Shown: positions 24,980 through 33,711, counted from the first letter of the stretch. The stretch is DNA of 64,000 bases from Pseudomonas chlororaphis (GCF_001921865.1 NZ_MSCT01000008.1:496001-560000); one strand, 5' to 3'. Made by a program: numbers and translations. The notes: generated by a model not told the origin, from the sequence alone.

Positions 24980-25160
24980 AGGGGATCTTCTCGACACGCT
25001 GTGTTACCAGCACTACGGGCACCTTAACGGGACGGTCGAGTTGGTGCTGCAGGAGAACCCGGGCTTGGCTGATGAGCCGCAGCCCTACCGCACCGGGGTG
25101 GTGATCATGCTACCCGACCTTGCTCCGCCAACGATCGAAATCATCGAGCTATGGGGCTGA
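24954..25160 (+). CDS. Tail protein X
   Basis: A 68-residue protein starting within the U gene's end. GDLLDTLCYQHYGHLNGTVELVLQENPGLADEP followed by YRTGVVIMLPDLAPP is the LysM-like P2 X fold. It probably joins the hub or the inner baseplate. A hairpin and T-run follow 17 bases after its stop. Confidence 0.92.
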   Translation: MATTCRTSEGDLLDTLCYQHYGHLNGTVELVLQENPGLADEPQPYRTGVVIMLPDLAPPTIEIIELWG

Positions 25161-25176
25161 CCCCAAGTCCTCAACG

Positions 25177-25200
25177 AGCCCCGCCCAGTGCGGGGTTCTT
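25177..25200 (+). terminator. Hairpin with T-run between X and D
   Basis: Stem AGCCCCGC/GCGGGGTT (one G-T pair) with loop CCAGT, then TTCTTT. It is followed by CTGGAG and the D start at 25217, repeating the layout at 15307 and 19350. Confidence 0.7.
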
Positions 25201-25216
25201 TCATTCTGGAGTGCCT

Positions 25217-26269
25217 ATGCAACCCACCTTTCGCATCGTCGCTGATGGCGCGGACATCACGGCGCTGATCAATGACCGGTTGTTGCTGCTGAGAACAACC
25301 GACAAGCCAGGGATGGACTCCGACGAGTTCGAGCTGCGGATCGATGATCGTGCCGCCGCAGTGGCTTTACCGGCCCGGGGGGCGGGGATCGAGATCTACC
25401 TGGGTTACGTTGGCCAGGCGCTGGCTCGCCTTGGGCGGTACACCGTCGACGAGATCGAGGTCTCCGCGCCGCCACAGACGATGGTCATCCGGGGTAAGGC
25501 CAGTGACATGCGCGGCAGCGGCAAGACCACGCGCAGTGGCAGCTGGGAGGGCGTGCCGCTGTCGCAGATTGTTCGCGACATCGCAGCCCGTAACGGCTGG
25601 ACACCGGTATGTCCTGTGCAGACGAAGGTCGACCGCGTCGACCAACGTAACGAGTCGGACTTCAACTTCATCACCCGCCTGGCCAGGCAGTACGACTGCA
25701 CGGCGAAGGTCGCAGACGGCAAGCTGCTGGTCCTGCCCCGTGAAGCCAGCCAGAGTGCCAGCGGCAAGGCCATTGGGGTGATCACTATCACACCGGCGGA
25801 CGTGAGTCGGTGGCAGTTCCGCCTTGGGGATCGCAGCGCACAGAAGGCCGTGAAGACCCAGCATCAGGACAAAAAGACCGGGAAGCTGGAGGTGGTCGAG
25901 TTGGGTAATGACGATGCCCCGTCGGGGCTGCCGGGCGTGCACACCGATCGACACATCTACCCGAACAAGTCTGCAGCCGAACAGGCGGCTAAAGCGAAGC
26001 TCGCCGCGTTCAACCGCACCACTGCCAGCGTGCGCTTGCAGATGCCTGGGCGCACCGATCTGTTCGCCGAGCGCTTGATCAACGCCCAGGGTTTCAAGCA
26101 GGGGCTGGATGGCCAGTACCTGGTCGACAGCGTCGAGCAGAGCTTTGACGCCTCCGGCTGGTCGACCGCGGTGGAGTGCAACGGCGGCAAGAAGGGCAAG
26201 GCGAAAGCCAAGGGCAAGAAAAAGAAATCCGACAAGCCACTGAAGGTGGTCGACGTGAAACCGACCTGA
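25217..26269 (+). CDS. Tail hub protein D
   Basis: A 350-residue protein from the ATG at 25217; a long open frame continues upstream but would overlap X and the hairpin. FRIVADGADITALINDRLLLLRTTDKPGMDSDEFELRIDD and RNESDFNFITRLARQYDCTAKVADGKLLVLPRE are P2 D/late control D segments, like T4 gp27 of the cell-puncturing device. The C-terminus (NGGKKGKAKAKGKKKKSDK) is Lys-rich and likely disordered. It forms the trimeric hub that V sits on. Confidence 0.93.
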   Translation: MQPTFRIVADGADITALINDRLLLLRTTDKPGMDSDEFELRIDDRAAAVALPARGAGIEIYLGYVGQALARLGRYTVDEIEVSAPPQTMVIRGKASDMRGSGKTTRSGSWEGVPLSQIVRDIAARNGWTPVCPVQTKVDRVDQRNESDFNFITRLARQYDCTAKVADGKLLVLPREASQSASGKAIGVITITPADVSRWQFRLGDRSAQKAVKTQHQDKKTGKLEVVELGNDDAPSGLPGVHTDRHIYPNKSAAEQAAKAKLAAFNRTTASVRLQMPGRTDLFAERLINAQGFKQGLDGQYLVDSVEQSFDASGWSTAVECNGGKKGKAKAKGKKKKSDKPLKVVDVKPT

Positions 26270-26292
26270 GCGGCCATTACTGGAGATTTAAG

Positions 26293-26844
26293 ATGACTGT
26301 CACTCTCAAGCAACTGCAACTGATCCTCCCCAACGCCGGCACCCAAGCCGGCGTTTTTCTTCCTGTACTGAACGCGGCGATGGTGAAGTGGGGCATCGTC
26401 ACCCCGCTGCGTAAGCGTGCGTTTCTGGCCCAGGTCGGCCACGAGTCTGGTCAGTTGCGCTACGTCCGCGAGCTGGGCGGCGATCAGTACCTGGCCAAGT
26501 ACGACACCGGCAAGCTCGCTGCGCAGTTGGGCAACACGCCCGTGGCCGACGGCGACGGCCAAAAGTATCGCGGCCGTGGCCTGATCCAGGTGACCGGACG
26601 TGCCAACTACCAACGTTGCGGCGAAGCACTGGGCCTCGATCTGCTCAACCATCCCGAGTTGCTCGAGCGGCCGGAACATGCTGCCGACTCGGCCGGCTGG
26701 TTCTGGCACCTGGCCGGCCTCAACTCGCTGGCCGACAAGGGGCCGTCGGCGTTCGAGGCCATCACCCGACGGATCAATGGTGGGCTCAATGGGCTGGATG
26801 ATCGTCTGGCGATCTACAAGCGTGCCGAGCAGGTGCTGATGTGA
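26293..26844 (+). CDS. Endolysin, glycoside hydrolase family 19
   Basis: A 183-residue chitinase-like lysozyme. The ATG at 26293 follows TGGAG. The catalytic Glu51 is in QVGHESGQLRYVREL. KYRGRGLIQVTGRANYQRCGEALGLDLLNHPELLE and GWFWHLAGLNSLAD are GH19 signatures. It cleaves the beta-1,4 bond of peptidoglycan. No signal or SAR segment is present, so it needs the holin. A terminator-like hairpin lies within codons 14-22. Its stop overlaps the spanin start (TGATG). Confidence 0.93.
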   Translation: MTVTLKQLQLILPNAGTQAGVFLPVLNAAMVKWGIVTPLRKRAFLAQVGHESGQLRYVRELGGDQYLAKYDTGKLAAQLGNTPVADGDGQKYRGRGLIQVTGRANYQRCGEALGLDLLNHPELLERPEHAADSAGWFWHLAGLNSLADKGPSAFEAITRRINGGLNGLDDRLAIYKRAEQVLM

Positions 26845-27392
26845 TGTCCCTGGGAACGCGATTGGCGCTGCTCGCCCTGGTGCTCGGCGCTGCAGCTGGT
26901 GCGCGCCTCGCCTGGTGGTGGCAGGCCGAAGAACTGAAAAGGCAGGCAGCCGGGTATGAGCTGCAGCTCGAGGCGAAAGGCCTGGCGCACAGCCGAGAGC
27001 GGGAGGGCGCCGCGGTGGCAGCGCTTGGCCAGCTCGAGGAACAGCAAAAGGCCCGGCGCGCCCTGGAAGACCGCCTGCAGGTGCAGGACCAAACCCACTG
27101 GAAGGAGATGAACGATGCTCAACAAGCTCAGGTTCGCCTGCGCGACCGGCTGGCTACTGCTGATCTGCGGTTGTCAGTCCTACTCGACGCCGGATCCGTT
27201 GCCGCCTCGAATTGTGACGGTGGGGTGCGAGCGCCCGCCGGCACCGCAGGCGTGGTGGATGGAGCCGTACGTGTCCAACTTGACCCAGCGCATGCTCGAA
27301 GAGTTATCGCCATCACGGACGAAGGCGATCGAGGACTGATCGCGTTGAAGGCCTGTCAGGTTTATGCAAAAGAAGTTTCTACACGGGAGTAA
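26844..27392 (+). CDS. Inner-membrane spanin, Rz type
   Basis: A 182-residue protein from the ATG at 26844; a GTG one codon earlier is possible. An N-terminal membrane anchor (LALLALVLGAAAGARLAWWW) precedes a long coiled coil rich in Glu, Gln, Arg and Ala (residues about 30-110). The C-terminus continues past the nested Rz1 gene. The coiled coil crosses the periplasm and binds Rz1 to fuse the two membranes in the last step of lysis. Confidence 0.85.
   Translation: MSLGTRLALLALVLGAAAGARLAWWWQAEELKRQAAGYELQLEAKGLAHSREREGAAVAALGQLEEQQKARRALEDRLQVQDQTHWKEMNDAQQAQVRLRDRLATADLRLSVLLDAGSVAASNCDGGVRAPAGTAGVVDGAVRVQLDPAHARRVIAITDEGDRGLIALKACQVYAKEVSTRE
27115..27339 (+). CDS. Outer-membrane lipoprotein spanin, Rz1 type (nested)
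   Basis: A 74-residue protein fully inside Rz in the +1 frame. A signal segment ends in LLLICGC, where Cys20 is the lipidation site, giving a mature 55-residue lipoprotein that is Pro-rich (YSTPDPLPPRIVTVGCERPPAPQ). A nested Rz1 of this kind is the classical lambda arrangement. It links to Rz across the periplasm. Confidence 0.88.
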   Translation: MLNKLRFACATGWLLLICGCQSYSTPDPLPPRIVTVGCERPPAPQAWWMEPYVSNLTQRMLEELSPSRTKAIED

Positions 27393-27586
27393 GTAGAGAA
27401 GGGGGTATGTAAAAACTTCAAGTTAGTCTCCTTCCCCAGATTGTTTTTGGAAATGGGATATCGCATAACCAACGCCATATCCCATAATTATCTCAATAAA
27501 GAAGGTTTTCTATAATAAATTTTCCGCTTTTTAATATTGTTACCTTTGAGAGTCGCGTTCTTTTGAAAAAAGTCGAAGGTCTTTCG

Positions 27587-27600
27587 GCTATGTACATAGC
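27587..27600. repeat. 14-bp perfect palindrome between prophage and autotransporter
   Basis: GCTATGTACATAGC is a perfect inverted repeat in the AT-rich 224-bp gap after the spanins. A related half (GCTACATAGC) lies at 27614-27623 over the autotransporter stop. It could be part of an attachment site or of a leftward terminator (CGAA/TTCG stem then a T-run near 27561-27584). The choice cannot be made from this side alone. Confidence 0.35.
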
Positions 27601-27616
27601 TGAATTGATTTTTAGG

Positions 27617-30600
27617 CTACATAGCAAAGCGGTAGCCCAGGTTTACTGCCCATGGCTGCTCTATCCCGCTTCCTTTGGCGTATTCAGCATCCAACGAAAG
27701 CTTGTGCTGACTACCAAGCTGTAAAATAGCACCAAATCCAGCTTCCCCACGGTTTCCGGGAAGTTCAGCTTTTAGCTTCACATCATTGATGCGAACTTCG
27801 CTGTCTCCACGGTGTTCAGTGACCCACGAAGCTTTTATGTAAGGTTGAACCGTCATGGCATTATTAAGTTTGATTGTGTTGCCCAGTAATCCGCCTGCTC
27901 GACTCTGCAGAGTGTCTATGGCATCAGCCTTTACCTGTAAGCCATCGGAGGAGGAATAACGCCCGCCTTGGAGTCTGCCAGAGGAAAGCTGTATTTGAGG
28001 CTCGACGAACCAGCCTTGGACCAGATTAAAGCGCTTGCCAACCTCAACACTGACGCCATAAGCATTGTTATCGAAAGAGCCTTTCACCTTGTTTCCGAGA
28101 TTGTTTGGCATCTTCACGTCGTTGTCGTAACGGCTGAACTTTGCCACTGTGTCCACATATATACCATTGTCATGTAGATAGGTTGCGTAGGCGCCGACTG
28201 TCTTACTGTCAATCTTACCCTTCGCACCCTCACCGAAGTCTTGACGGGACTCACCTACGCCTACAAATCCGCCGAGATAAACTTTCCCTAATTCAACGCT
28301 GATAGCCTTATCTGCACCAATCTGCAATCCATGGATATTTTGATTGAAGGGTCGACTAGTATCAGTATCAAACTTGTAGCGGGTGTCCATGGCACGTATC
28401 CACAAACCACCTTGGTCGTGACTCAGACGCAAATCTCCGAGTCGCTGTATCAGGGCATCGGTTTCGGCGTTCCATAAGGCTGCACGTGCGGTTTGCATGG
28501 AGACAGCAGCGTTTGAGCCCTTACTTAAATCTTCAGGTTTTGGTTCTGGATCAACTGGCGGGCAGGAGTTGTCAACCTCGCATGGTTGGGGGCCTATATC
28601 TGGATTAACGAGGGCCCAGTTGTTGCCTTCGCGCTCAAGGGAATATCGAAATGCCCCTGCATCGACGTGTCCGCCGAAGAGCGTGAATTGACCGCTACCT
28701 CCTTGGGTATTGACCATTGTCAAGTGACCACCACTTTGGTCTGGTTCCTTTCCGGTATCAGCAATTATAAGTGTATGGTCGCCGTTCGCCTGACCTTGTA
28801 TGACCAGCAAGTCCCCTTGATGGACTGAGAGATCAGTATTCATCTGAAATTGCCCGCGGCCTGTGAGGTCCCCCGCGAGAGTCAAGGTTTTAAATCCGGG
28901 TGTATTTTCAAATACAACAGTGCCTAAATGGTTGAGTGCTCCGATGGATGAGCTCCCGGTCATGTTCCAATGACTACTAGCGTCAATGGTGACACCGCTA
29001 CCTTGTCGGATAGTACCTGTGAGGAGTGTATTTTGAGCTAGGCTCACGGACGTTTTACTCATTGAGTCTGAATTTATATCACCCGATAGTTGGCTGTTTA
29101 TGAGGTTGAGTTGTGTTATGGCTCCTTGAGAGGAAGTGTCGGTCATCGAATTGAGGAGAACTCCACTGCCGGTTGTAACGGAAGTAGAATTTAACGTCAG
29201 ATTTAGACGTGCCCCGTCGACACGAAATGCCTCCGCTGCACTGCTGACTTGTGTATTAGACAGAACAACATTGCTCACTGATGAAGTGTCAGCTGCTGTA
29301 GCCAGCAGAGCTGAGCTGTTCGCGCCTGTAGTGACCAATGAACCTGTGTGTACTGCGATGTTACCGCCATCAATAGTGGTCAGTACATGGGTGTTGTCGC
29401 CTGTCGTTGAGGCTGTAACATTATCCAAACTTACCGTCCCACCTTTCTTAGCTTGAACGGAATAGGACGTCTCTCCAGTTGTAGCGATTTGGCCCCCGGT
29501 ACTCTGAATGTTGGTGCCAGCATCCTCTGCGAGCAGTCCTATCGAGTTATTTCCCGAAGTGGTAATTGTCGTACCCTGCAAGTTCACTGTACTGCCGGTC
29601 GTAGCCCATACACCGTTAGCATTGTTACCGCTGGTAGACAAACTGCCGCCGCTGCTTAGCAAGGAGGCATTGTGAGCAATGGCCCCCATTGCACTCTCGC
29701 CCAGGGTTTTTACAGTGGTACCCGTTAAGGAAAGCACACCGCTATCAGTGACCAAGGCACCATGAGCGTACTGGCCATTCGTTATGATTTGGCTGTTGAG
29801 ACTTTCCAACTGGGCGCCTAAACCGCTTGCAACCCCAATAGAACTTGTGCCTTGGGTCTGTACAGTCGTGTTGTCGAGTTTTATAGACGATGCGCCGAAT
29901 GCAGAGGCGCCATTGCTTCCTTCACCCCCAGTGGTGATGCTGCCGCCAGACATCTGAATCGCGGAGTCTGCTTCGTTAGTCACTAGCCCTGTTGCATTAT
30001 TGTCACCCTGGGTCAGGATCTGAGTATTTGTCAGCGAGATTGACCCGCCTCTAATGGCATAGGCCCCGGCGCCTTGCTCGCCTGTAGTGGTGATGCCTCC
30101 ACCATTGACGGTGATATTAGAGCCTGTTTCCACTGCCACCAGGCCACTGCCTGCAACGCCACTGGCGTTGACTTGGCTATTGGTCAGAGTGATTGAGCCT
30201 GCATCCCGAGCCTCTACTACCGATGAGGCATTAGCAGTAGAAAGGGTGCTATTGGTAACAGTGACTGTCGAGCCGGTGCCTTCGGAGGAAATGCCCAATG
30301 CAGCAAGGCCCGAGGTTTGCAATGTCGTATCAGCCAAGGTAACAGTGCCACCGTTTAGAGCTTGCGCACCGTGAGACTGAACACCAGTCGTGGTGATTTG
30401 GCCCCCGGTACTCTGAATGCTGGTACCTGCATCCTCTGCGAGCAGTCCTATCGAGTTGTTACCTGACGTTGTGATTGGGGTATTTTGCAAAGTGACCGCG
30501 CTGCCGGTTGTCGCCCAGACACCAGCAGCGTTTCCCCCTGCGGTGGAAATACTGCCACCGATACTTACCAAGGAGGCATTGTGAGCAATGGCCCCCATTG

Positions 30601-32989
30601 CACTCTCGCCCAGGGTTTTTACAGTGGTACCCGTTAAGGAAAGCACACCGCTATCAGTGACCAAGGCACCATGAGCGTACTGGCCATTCGTTATGATTTG
30701 GCTGTTGAGACTTTCCAACTGGGCGCCTAAACCGCTTGCAACCCCAATAGAACTTGTGCCTTGGGTCTGTACAGTCGTGTTGTCGAGTTTTATAGACGAT
30801 GCGCCGAATGCAGAGGCGCCATTGCTTCCTTCACCCCCAGTGGTGATGCTGCCGCCAGACATCTGAATCGCGGAGTCTGCTTCGTTAGTCACTAGCCCTG
30901 TTGCATTATTGTCACCCTGGGTCAGGATCTGAGTATTTGTCAGCGAGATTGACCCGCCTCTAATGGCATAGGCCCCGGCGCCTTGCTCGCCTGTAGTGGT
31001 GATGCCTCCACCATTGACGGTGATATTAGAGCCTGTTTCCACTGCCACCAGGCCACTGCCTGCAACGCCACTGGCGTTGACTTGGCTATTGGTCAGAGTG
31101 ATTGAGCCTGCATCCCGAGCCTCTACTACCGATGAGGCATTAGCAGTAGAAAGGGTGCTATTGGTAACAGTGACTGTCGAGCCGGTGCCTTCGGAGGAAA
31201 TGCCCAATGCAGCAAGGCCCGAGGTTTGCAATGTCGTATCAGCCAAGGTAACAGTGCCACCGTTTAGAGCTTGCGCACCGTGAGACTGAACACCAGTCGT
31301 GGTGATTTGGCCCCCGGTACTCTGAATGCTGGTACCTGCATCCTCTGCGAGCAGTCCTATCGAGTTGTTACCTGACGTTGTGATTGGGGTATTTTGCAAA
31401 GTGACCGCGCTGCCGGTTGTCGCCCAGACACCAGCAGCGTTTCCCCCTGCGGTGGAAATACTGCCACCGATACTTACCAAGGAGGCATTGTGAGCAATGG
31501 CACCCCTGGCACTTTCGCCCAGGGTTTTTATCGTGGTGTTGCTTAAGAAAAGCACACTGCTACTATCAGTTACCAAAGCGCCATGAGAGTACTGGCCGTT
31601 CGTTGTAACCCGACTATTGAGACTTTCCAACTGGGCGCCTAAACCGCTTGCAACCCCAATAGAACTTGTGCCTTGGGTCTGTACAGTTGTGTTGTCGAGT
31701 TTTATAAACGATGCGCCGAATGCAGAGGCGCCACTGCTTCCTTCCCCCTCAGTGGTGATGCTGCCGCCAGACATCTGAATCGTAGAGCCTGCTTCGTTAG
31801 TCACAAGCCCTGCCGCATTATTATCGCCTTGGGTCAGGATCTGAGCATCTGTCAGCGAAATTAAGCCGCCTCGGATGGCATAGGCCCCCGCCCCTTGCTC
31901 GCCTGTGGTAGTGATGCCCCCGCCGTTGACGGTGATATTAGAGCCTGTTTCCACTGCCACCAGGCCACTGCCTGCAACGCCACTGGCGTTGACTTGGCTA
32001 TTGGTCAGAGTGATTGAGCCTGCATCCCGAGCCTCTACTACCGATGAGGCATTAGCAGTAGAAAGGGTGCTATCGGTGACGTTGGCTGTAGAGCCAGTGC
32101 CTTGAGAGGAAACGCCCAATGCGCCAAGGCCCTGGGTTTGTAAGGTTGTCCCCGACAGGGTAACAGCGCCGCCATTTAGAGCTTGGGCTCCATGGGAGTT
32201 TGTTCCAGTGGTGGTGATGCTGCCGCCGGTATTTTGGATGGTACTGCCGATGCCATCGGCCAGAAGACCAATAGAGCTCTCACCCGCCGTAAGCATTTGA
32301 GTGTCAGTGATGGTGATCGTGCCGCCGCTACTGGAGGAGGCAATATTTGCCTCCTTTCCACTAGTGCTGAAATTACTGCCGTTTACCTTGAGCTGAGAGC
32401 CGTTGTCGGCGAAGACTTGGCCGCTATTGTCACCCGTAGTTATCGAAACGATATTGTTAAGCTCAATAGTACCCTGGTAAGTGCTGGTGGCGAGGCTGTC
32501 ACCTGCGGTGCTACTCGTGTAATTCCCTCCGTCAAACAAAATTTCTGTGTTGGCTTGAGTTGCCAGCAACGCCGTCTTACTACTCCCGCTGGATTCAATA
32601 GTAAAGTTGTGAAGCTCGATCTTTGAGCCAGCCTGGGCACTCACAGCCCCAGTTCCTAAATCGCCCTGCGAGTCTATTTTTCCGTTCGATAGAGTGATGC
32701 GTGTAGTCGAGTCCGTTGCTGTAATGTTGTTTCCGTACATCGGGGATCCACCGAGGATCAAGCCCCCGGTAGAGCTTATAGTGCCCCCATTACGTGCCAG
32801 AATAGCGTCGTAGGAGCCTGTGATGTTGAGTGCATCGCCAGCCTCCGCGATAGCATAAGTACCAAATGGGTCGCTTGGAAGGCCCGCCAGTACTTGAGTG
32901 CTGTAAGAAAAAGCGAGCGCTAATGCTACGGTAAGTTTGCTTTTTGTAAATAACTCTTTAGTTATGTGTTCTTCGCATGGCAAGGTCAT
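27617..32989 (-). CDS. Autotransporter adhesin with pertactin-like passenger and beta-barrel
   Basis: A 1790-residue protein from the ATG at 32989. A signal peptide (SKLTVALALAFSYSTQVLA) is followed by a long repetitive beta-helix passenger rich in Gly, Ser, Thr and Asn. A pertactin-like domain (about 1300-1470) precedes a Pro-rich linker (PQPCEVDNSCPPVDPEPKPED), and the last 270 residues are a type-Va autotransporter barrel (GGLWIRAMDTRYKF to PWAVNLGYRFAM). It would be secreted to the cell surface for adhesion or aggregation. Residues about 497-807 and 800-1110 are encoded by an exact tandem repeat, and a third, diverged copy lies at about 195-496. Gene isolation and an AT-richer 3' flank suggest acquired DNA. 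Confidence 0.92.
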   Translation of the reverse strand: MTLPCEEHITKELFTKSKLTVALALAFSYSTQVLAGLPSDPFGTYAIAEAGDALNITGSYDAILARNGGTISSTGGLILGGSPMYGNNITATDSTTRITLSNGKIDSQGDLGTGAVSAQAGSKIELHNFTIESSGSSKTALLATQANTEILFDGGNYTSSTAGDSLATSTYQGTIELNNIVSITTGDNSGQVFADNGSQLKVNGSNFSTSGKEANIASSSSGGTITITDTQMLTAGESSIGLLADGIGSTIQNTGGSITTTGTNSHGAQALNGGAVTLSGTTLQTQGLGALGVSSQGTGSTANVTDSTLSTANASSVVEARDAGSITLTNSQVNASGVAGSGLVAVETGSNITVNGGGITTTGEQGAGAYAIRGGLISLTDAQILTQGDNNAAGLVTNEAGSTIQMSGGSITTEGEGSSGASAFGASFIKLDNTTVQTQGTSSIGVASGLGAQLESLNSRVTTNGQYSHGALVTDSSSVLFLSNTTIKTLGESARGAIAHNASLVSIGGSISTAGGNAAGVWATTGSAVTLQNTPITTSGNNSIGLLAEDAGTSIQSTGGQITTTGVQSHGAQALNGGTVTLADTTLQTSGLAALGISSEGTGSTVTVTNSTLSTANASSVVEARDAGSITLTNSQVNASGVAGSGLVAVETGSNITVNGGGITTTGEQGAGAYAIRGGSISLTNTQILTQGDNNATGLVTNEADSAIQMSGGSITTGGEGSNGASAFGASSIKLDNTTVQTQGTSSIGVASGLGAQLESLNSQIITNGQYAHGALVTDSGVLSLTGTTVKTLGESAMGAIAHNASLVSIGGSISTAGGNAAGVWATTGSAVTLQNTPITTSGNNSIGLLAEDAGTSIQSTGGQITTTGVQSHGAQALNGGTVTLADTTLQTSGLAALGISSEGTGSTVTVTNSTLSTANASSVVEARDAGSITLTNSQVNASGVAGSGLVAVETGSNITVNGGGITTTGEQGAGAYAIRGGSISLTNTQILTQGDNNATGLVTNEADSAIQMSGGSITTGGEGSNGASAFGASSIKLDNTTVQTQGTSSIGVASGLGAQLESLNSQIITNGQYAHGALVTDSGVLSLTGTTVKTLGESAMGAIAHNASLLSSGGSLSTSGNNANGVWATTGSTVNLQGTTITTSGNNSIGLLAEDAGTNIQSTGGQIATTGETSYSVQAKKGGTVSLDNVTASTTGDNTHVLTTIDGGNIAVHTGSLVTTGANSSALLATAADTSSVSNVVLSNTQVSSAAEAFRVDGARLNLTLNSTSVTTGSGVLLNSMTDTSSQGAITQLNLINSQLSGDINSDSMSKTSVSLAQNTLLTGTIRQGSGVTIDASSHWNMTGSSSIGALNHLGTVVFENTPGFKTLTLAGDLTGRGQFQMNTDLSVHQGDLLVIQGQANGDHTLIIADTGKEPDQSGGHLTMVNTQGGSGQFTLFGGHVDAGAFRYSLEREGNNWALVNPDIGPQPCEVDNSCPPVDPEPKPEDLSKGSNAAVSMQTARAALWNAETDALIQRLGDLRLSHDQGGLWIRAMDTRYKFDTDTSRPFNQNIHGLQIGADKAISVELGKVYLGGFVGVGESRQDFGEGAKGKIDSKTVGAYATYLHDNGIYVDTVAKFSRYDNDVKMPNNLGNKVKGSFDNNAYGVSVEVGKRFNLVQGWFVEPQIQLSSGRLQGGRYSSSDGLQVKADAIDTLQSRAGGLLGNTIKLNNAMTVQPYIKASWVTEHRGDSEVRINDVKLKAELPGNRGEAGFGAILQLGSQHKLSLDAEYAKGSGIEQPWAVNLGYRFAM
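29660..30592. repeat. Tandem duplication in autotransporter, copy A
   Basis: This 933-bp stretch is identical, as far as I could compare by eye, to 30569-31501, giving a period of 909 bp (303 codons). Identity includes synonymous positions and breaks sharply at both ends. The unit itself is made of shorter beta-helix turns of about 20-25 residues. Confidence 0.9.
30569..31501. repeat. Tandem duplication in autotransporter, copy B
   Basis: Partner of 29660-30592 at a 909-bp offset. Just upstream in coding sense (31502-32410) is a third, clearly diverged copy of the same 303-codon unit, so the exact pair is younger than the family of repeats. Confidence 0.9.
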
Positions 32990-33711
32990 ACTGTATAGGC
33001 CTTATATGATGGAGATAGTTCTATCGGTAAGCGCGGTTCTCAGTGTGGCTGTATTTTGTGAAGCCTCAAGAGGGTTTTTGCCAATAAATTTGCGCTGCAA
33101 AATTTTCTTTTAATGACTAAAATTATAGCACGTATATTGTTATGTCCTACCGCTACAGATCATGGTCATTCGCTGGAACTCGAATGACTGGAAGCGAACA
33201 CGAGCTAGCTAGGAAAAAGCCAATGATCGCTCATTACGCACGTCGCGCTGATCAGGTTGCATGTGGCCGTAGTAACCACGACTTGAATAGCACTTCACAA
33301 CCAGCGGGGTTCGCTGCAAAAAATGCCTTAGCTCAAATTCTTTCAAGCAGGCATTGTGGTTTGACGAGCTTCAGAAGTGCACTGGAACTGAGGCAATCGG
33401 TTTTGCAGACTGGTCTGCTGGCATACTCGGTACAGTCTCGACTGTTTTCTACGTGAAACGGAGGAAATGGCTCAGGGGCTTAAGCGTGATTTACGACCGC
33501 TGGTTGTTAACGATATCGGATGATAGGAAAGAAGTACCAGGTACACCACAAGCCCAGCGAAGTCTGGTGGGGCGTTAGGGCAGAATCGGGGCCGCCACTA
33601 GCTGCAGCACGCCAGGGGTAAGGGGGGAGAGTGCTGTCTTTTAGGGCCTTAAGCGGCCCGTAGGGTGTATGAAGGGGTTTGAGTCCCTATCCATAAAGCC
33701 GGATAAAAACC
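32990..33711. other. 722 bp without a convincing gene
   Basis: Base composition is AT-richer than the host genes. It holds the promoter of the autotransporter, and no frame has a good ribosome site together with a recognisable product. A 74-codon frame at 33354-33578 (MWFDELQKCTG...) and a 104-codon frame at 33142-33456 are open but unconvincing. It may be the remains of a decayed gene. Confidence 0.5.

Larger units (their letters stand above)
1..27392. mobile_element. Prophage, lambda-like head with P2-like contractile tail (left end outside window)
   Basis: A continuous set of phage genes runs from an immunity switch through replication, antitermination, holin, packaging, head, baseplate, tail and lysis genes. 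Every essential morphogenetic class is present and uninterrupted, so the element looks intact rather than a remnant or a headless tailocin. The integrase and left attachment site are not visible. The last phage gene is the spanin ending at 27392. The right attachment site should lie soon after, but it cannot be found without the left end. The head follows lambda order and the tail follows P2 order, so this is a mosaic myovirus. Confidence 0.95.

Noticed and set aside
1..27392. An R-type tailocin instead of a phage
   Set aside because: Terminase, portal, protease, scaffold, decoration and capsid genes are all present, so this is a headed phage.
27740..27810. RGD tripeptide in the autotransporter (WVTEHRGDSEV)
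   Set aside because: It lies in the membrane barrel, not in the exposed passenger, so integrin binding is unlikely.
29660..32410. Regular short repeats resembling a CRISPR-like or satellite array
   Set aside because: The repeats are in frame, encode Gly/Ser/Thr beta-helix turns, and have no spacer-repeat structure.
28497..32626. Many short rightward frames over the autotransporter, two identical in sequence
   Set aside because: They are antisense to the repeats; identity only reflects the 909-bp duplication.
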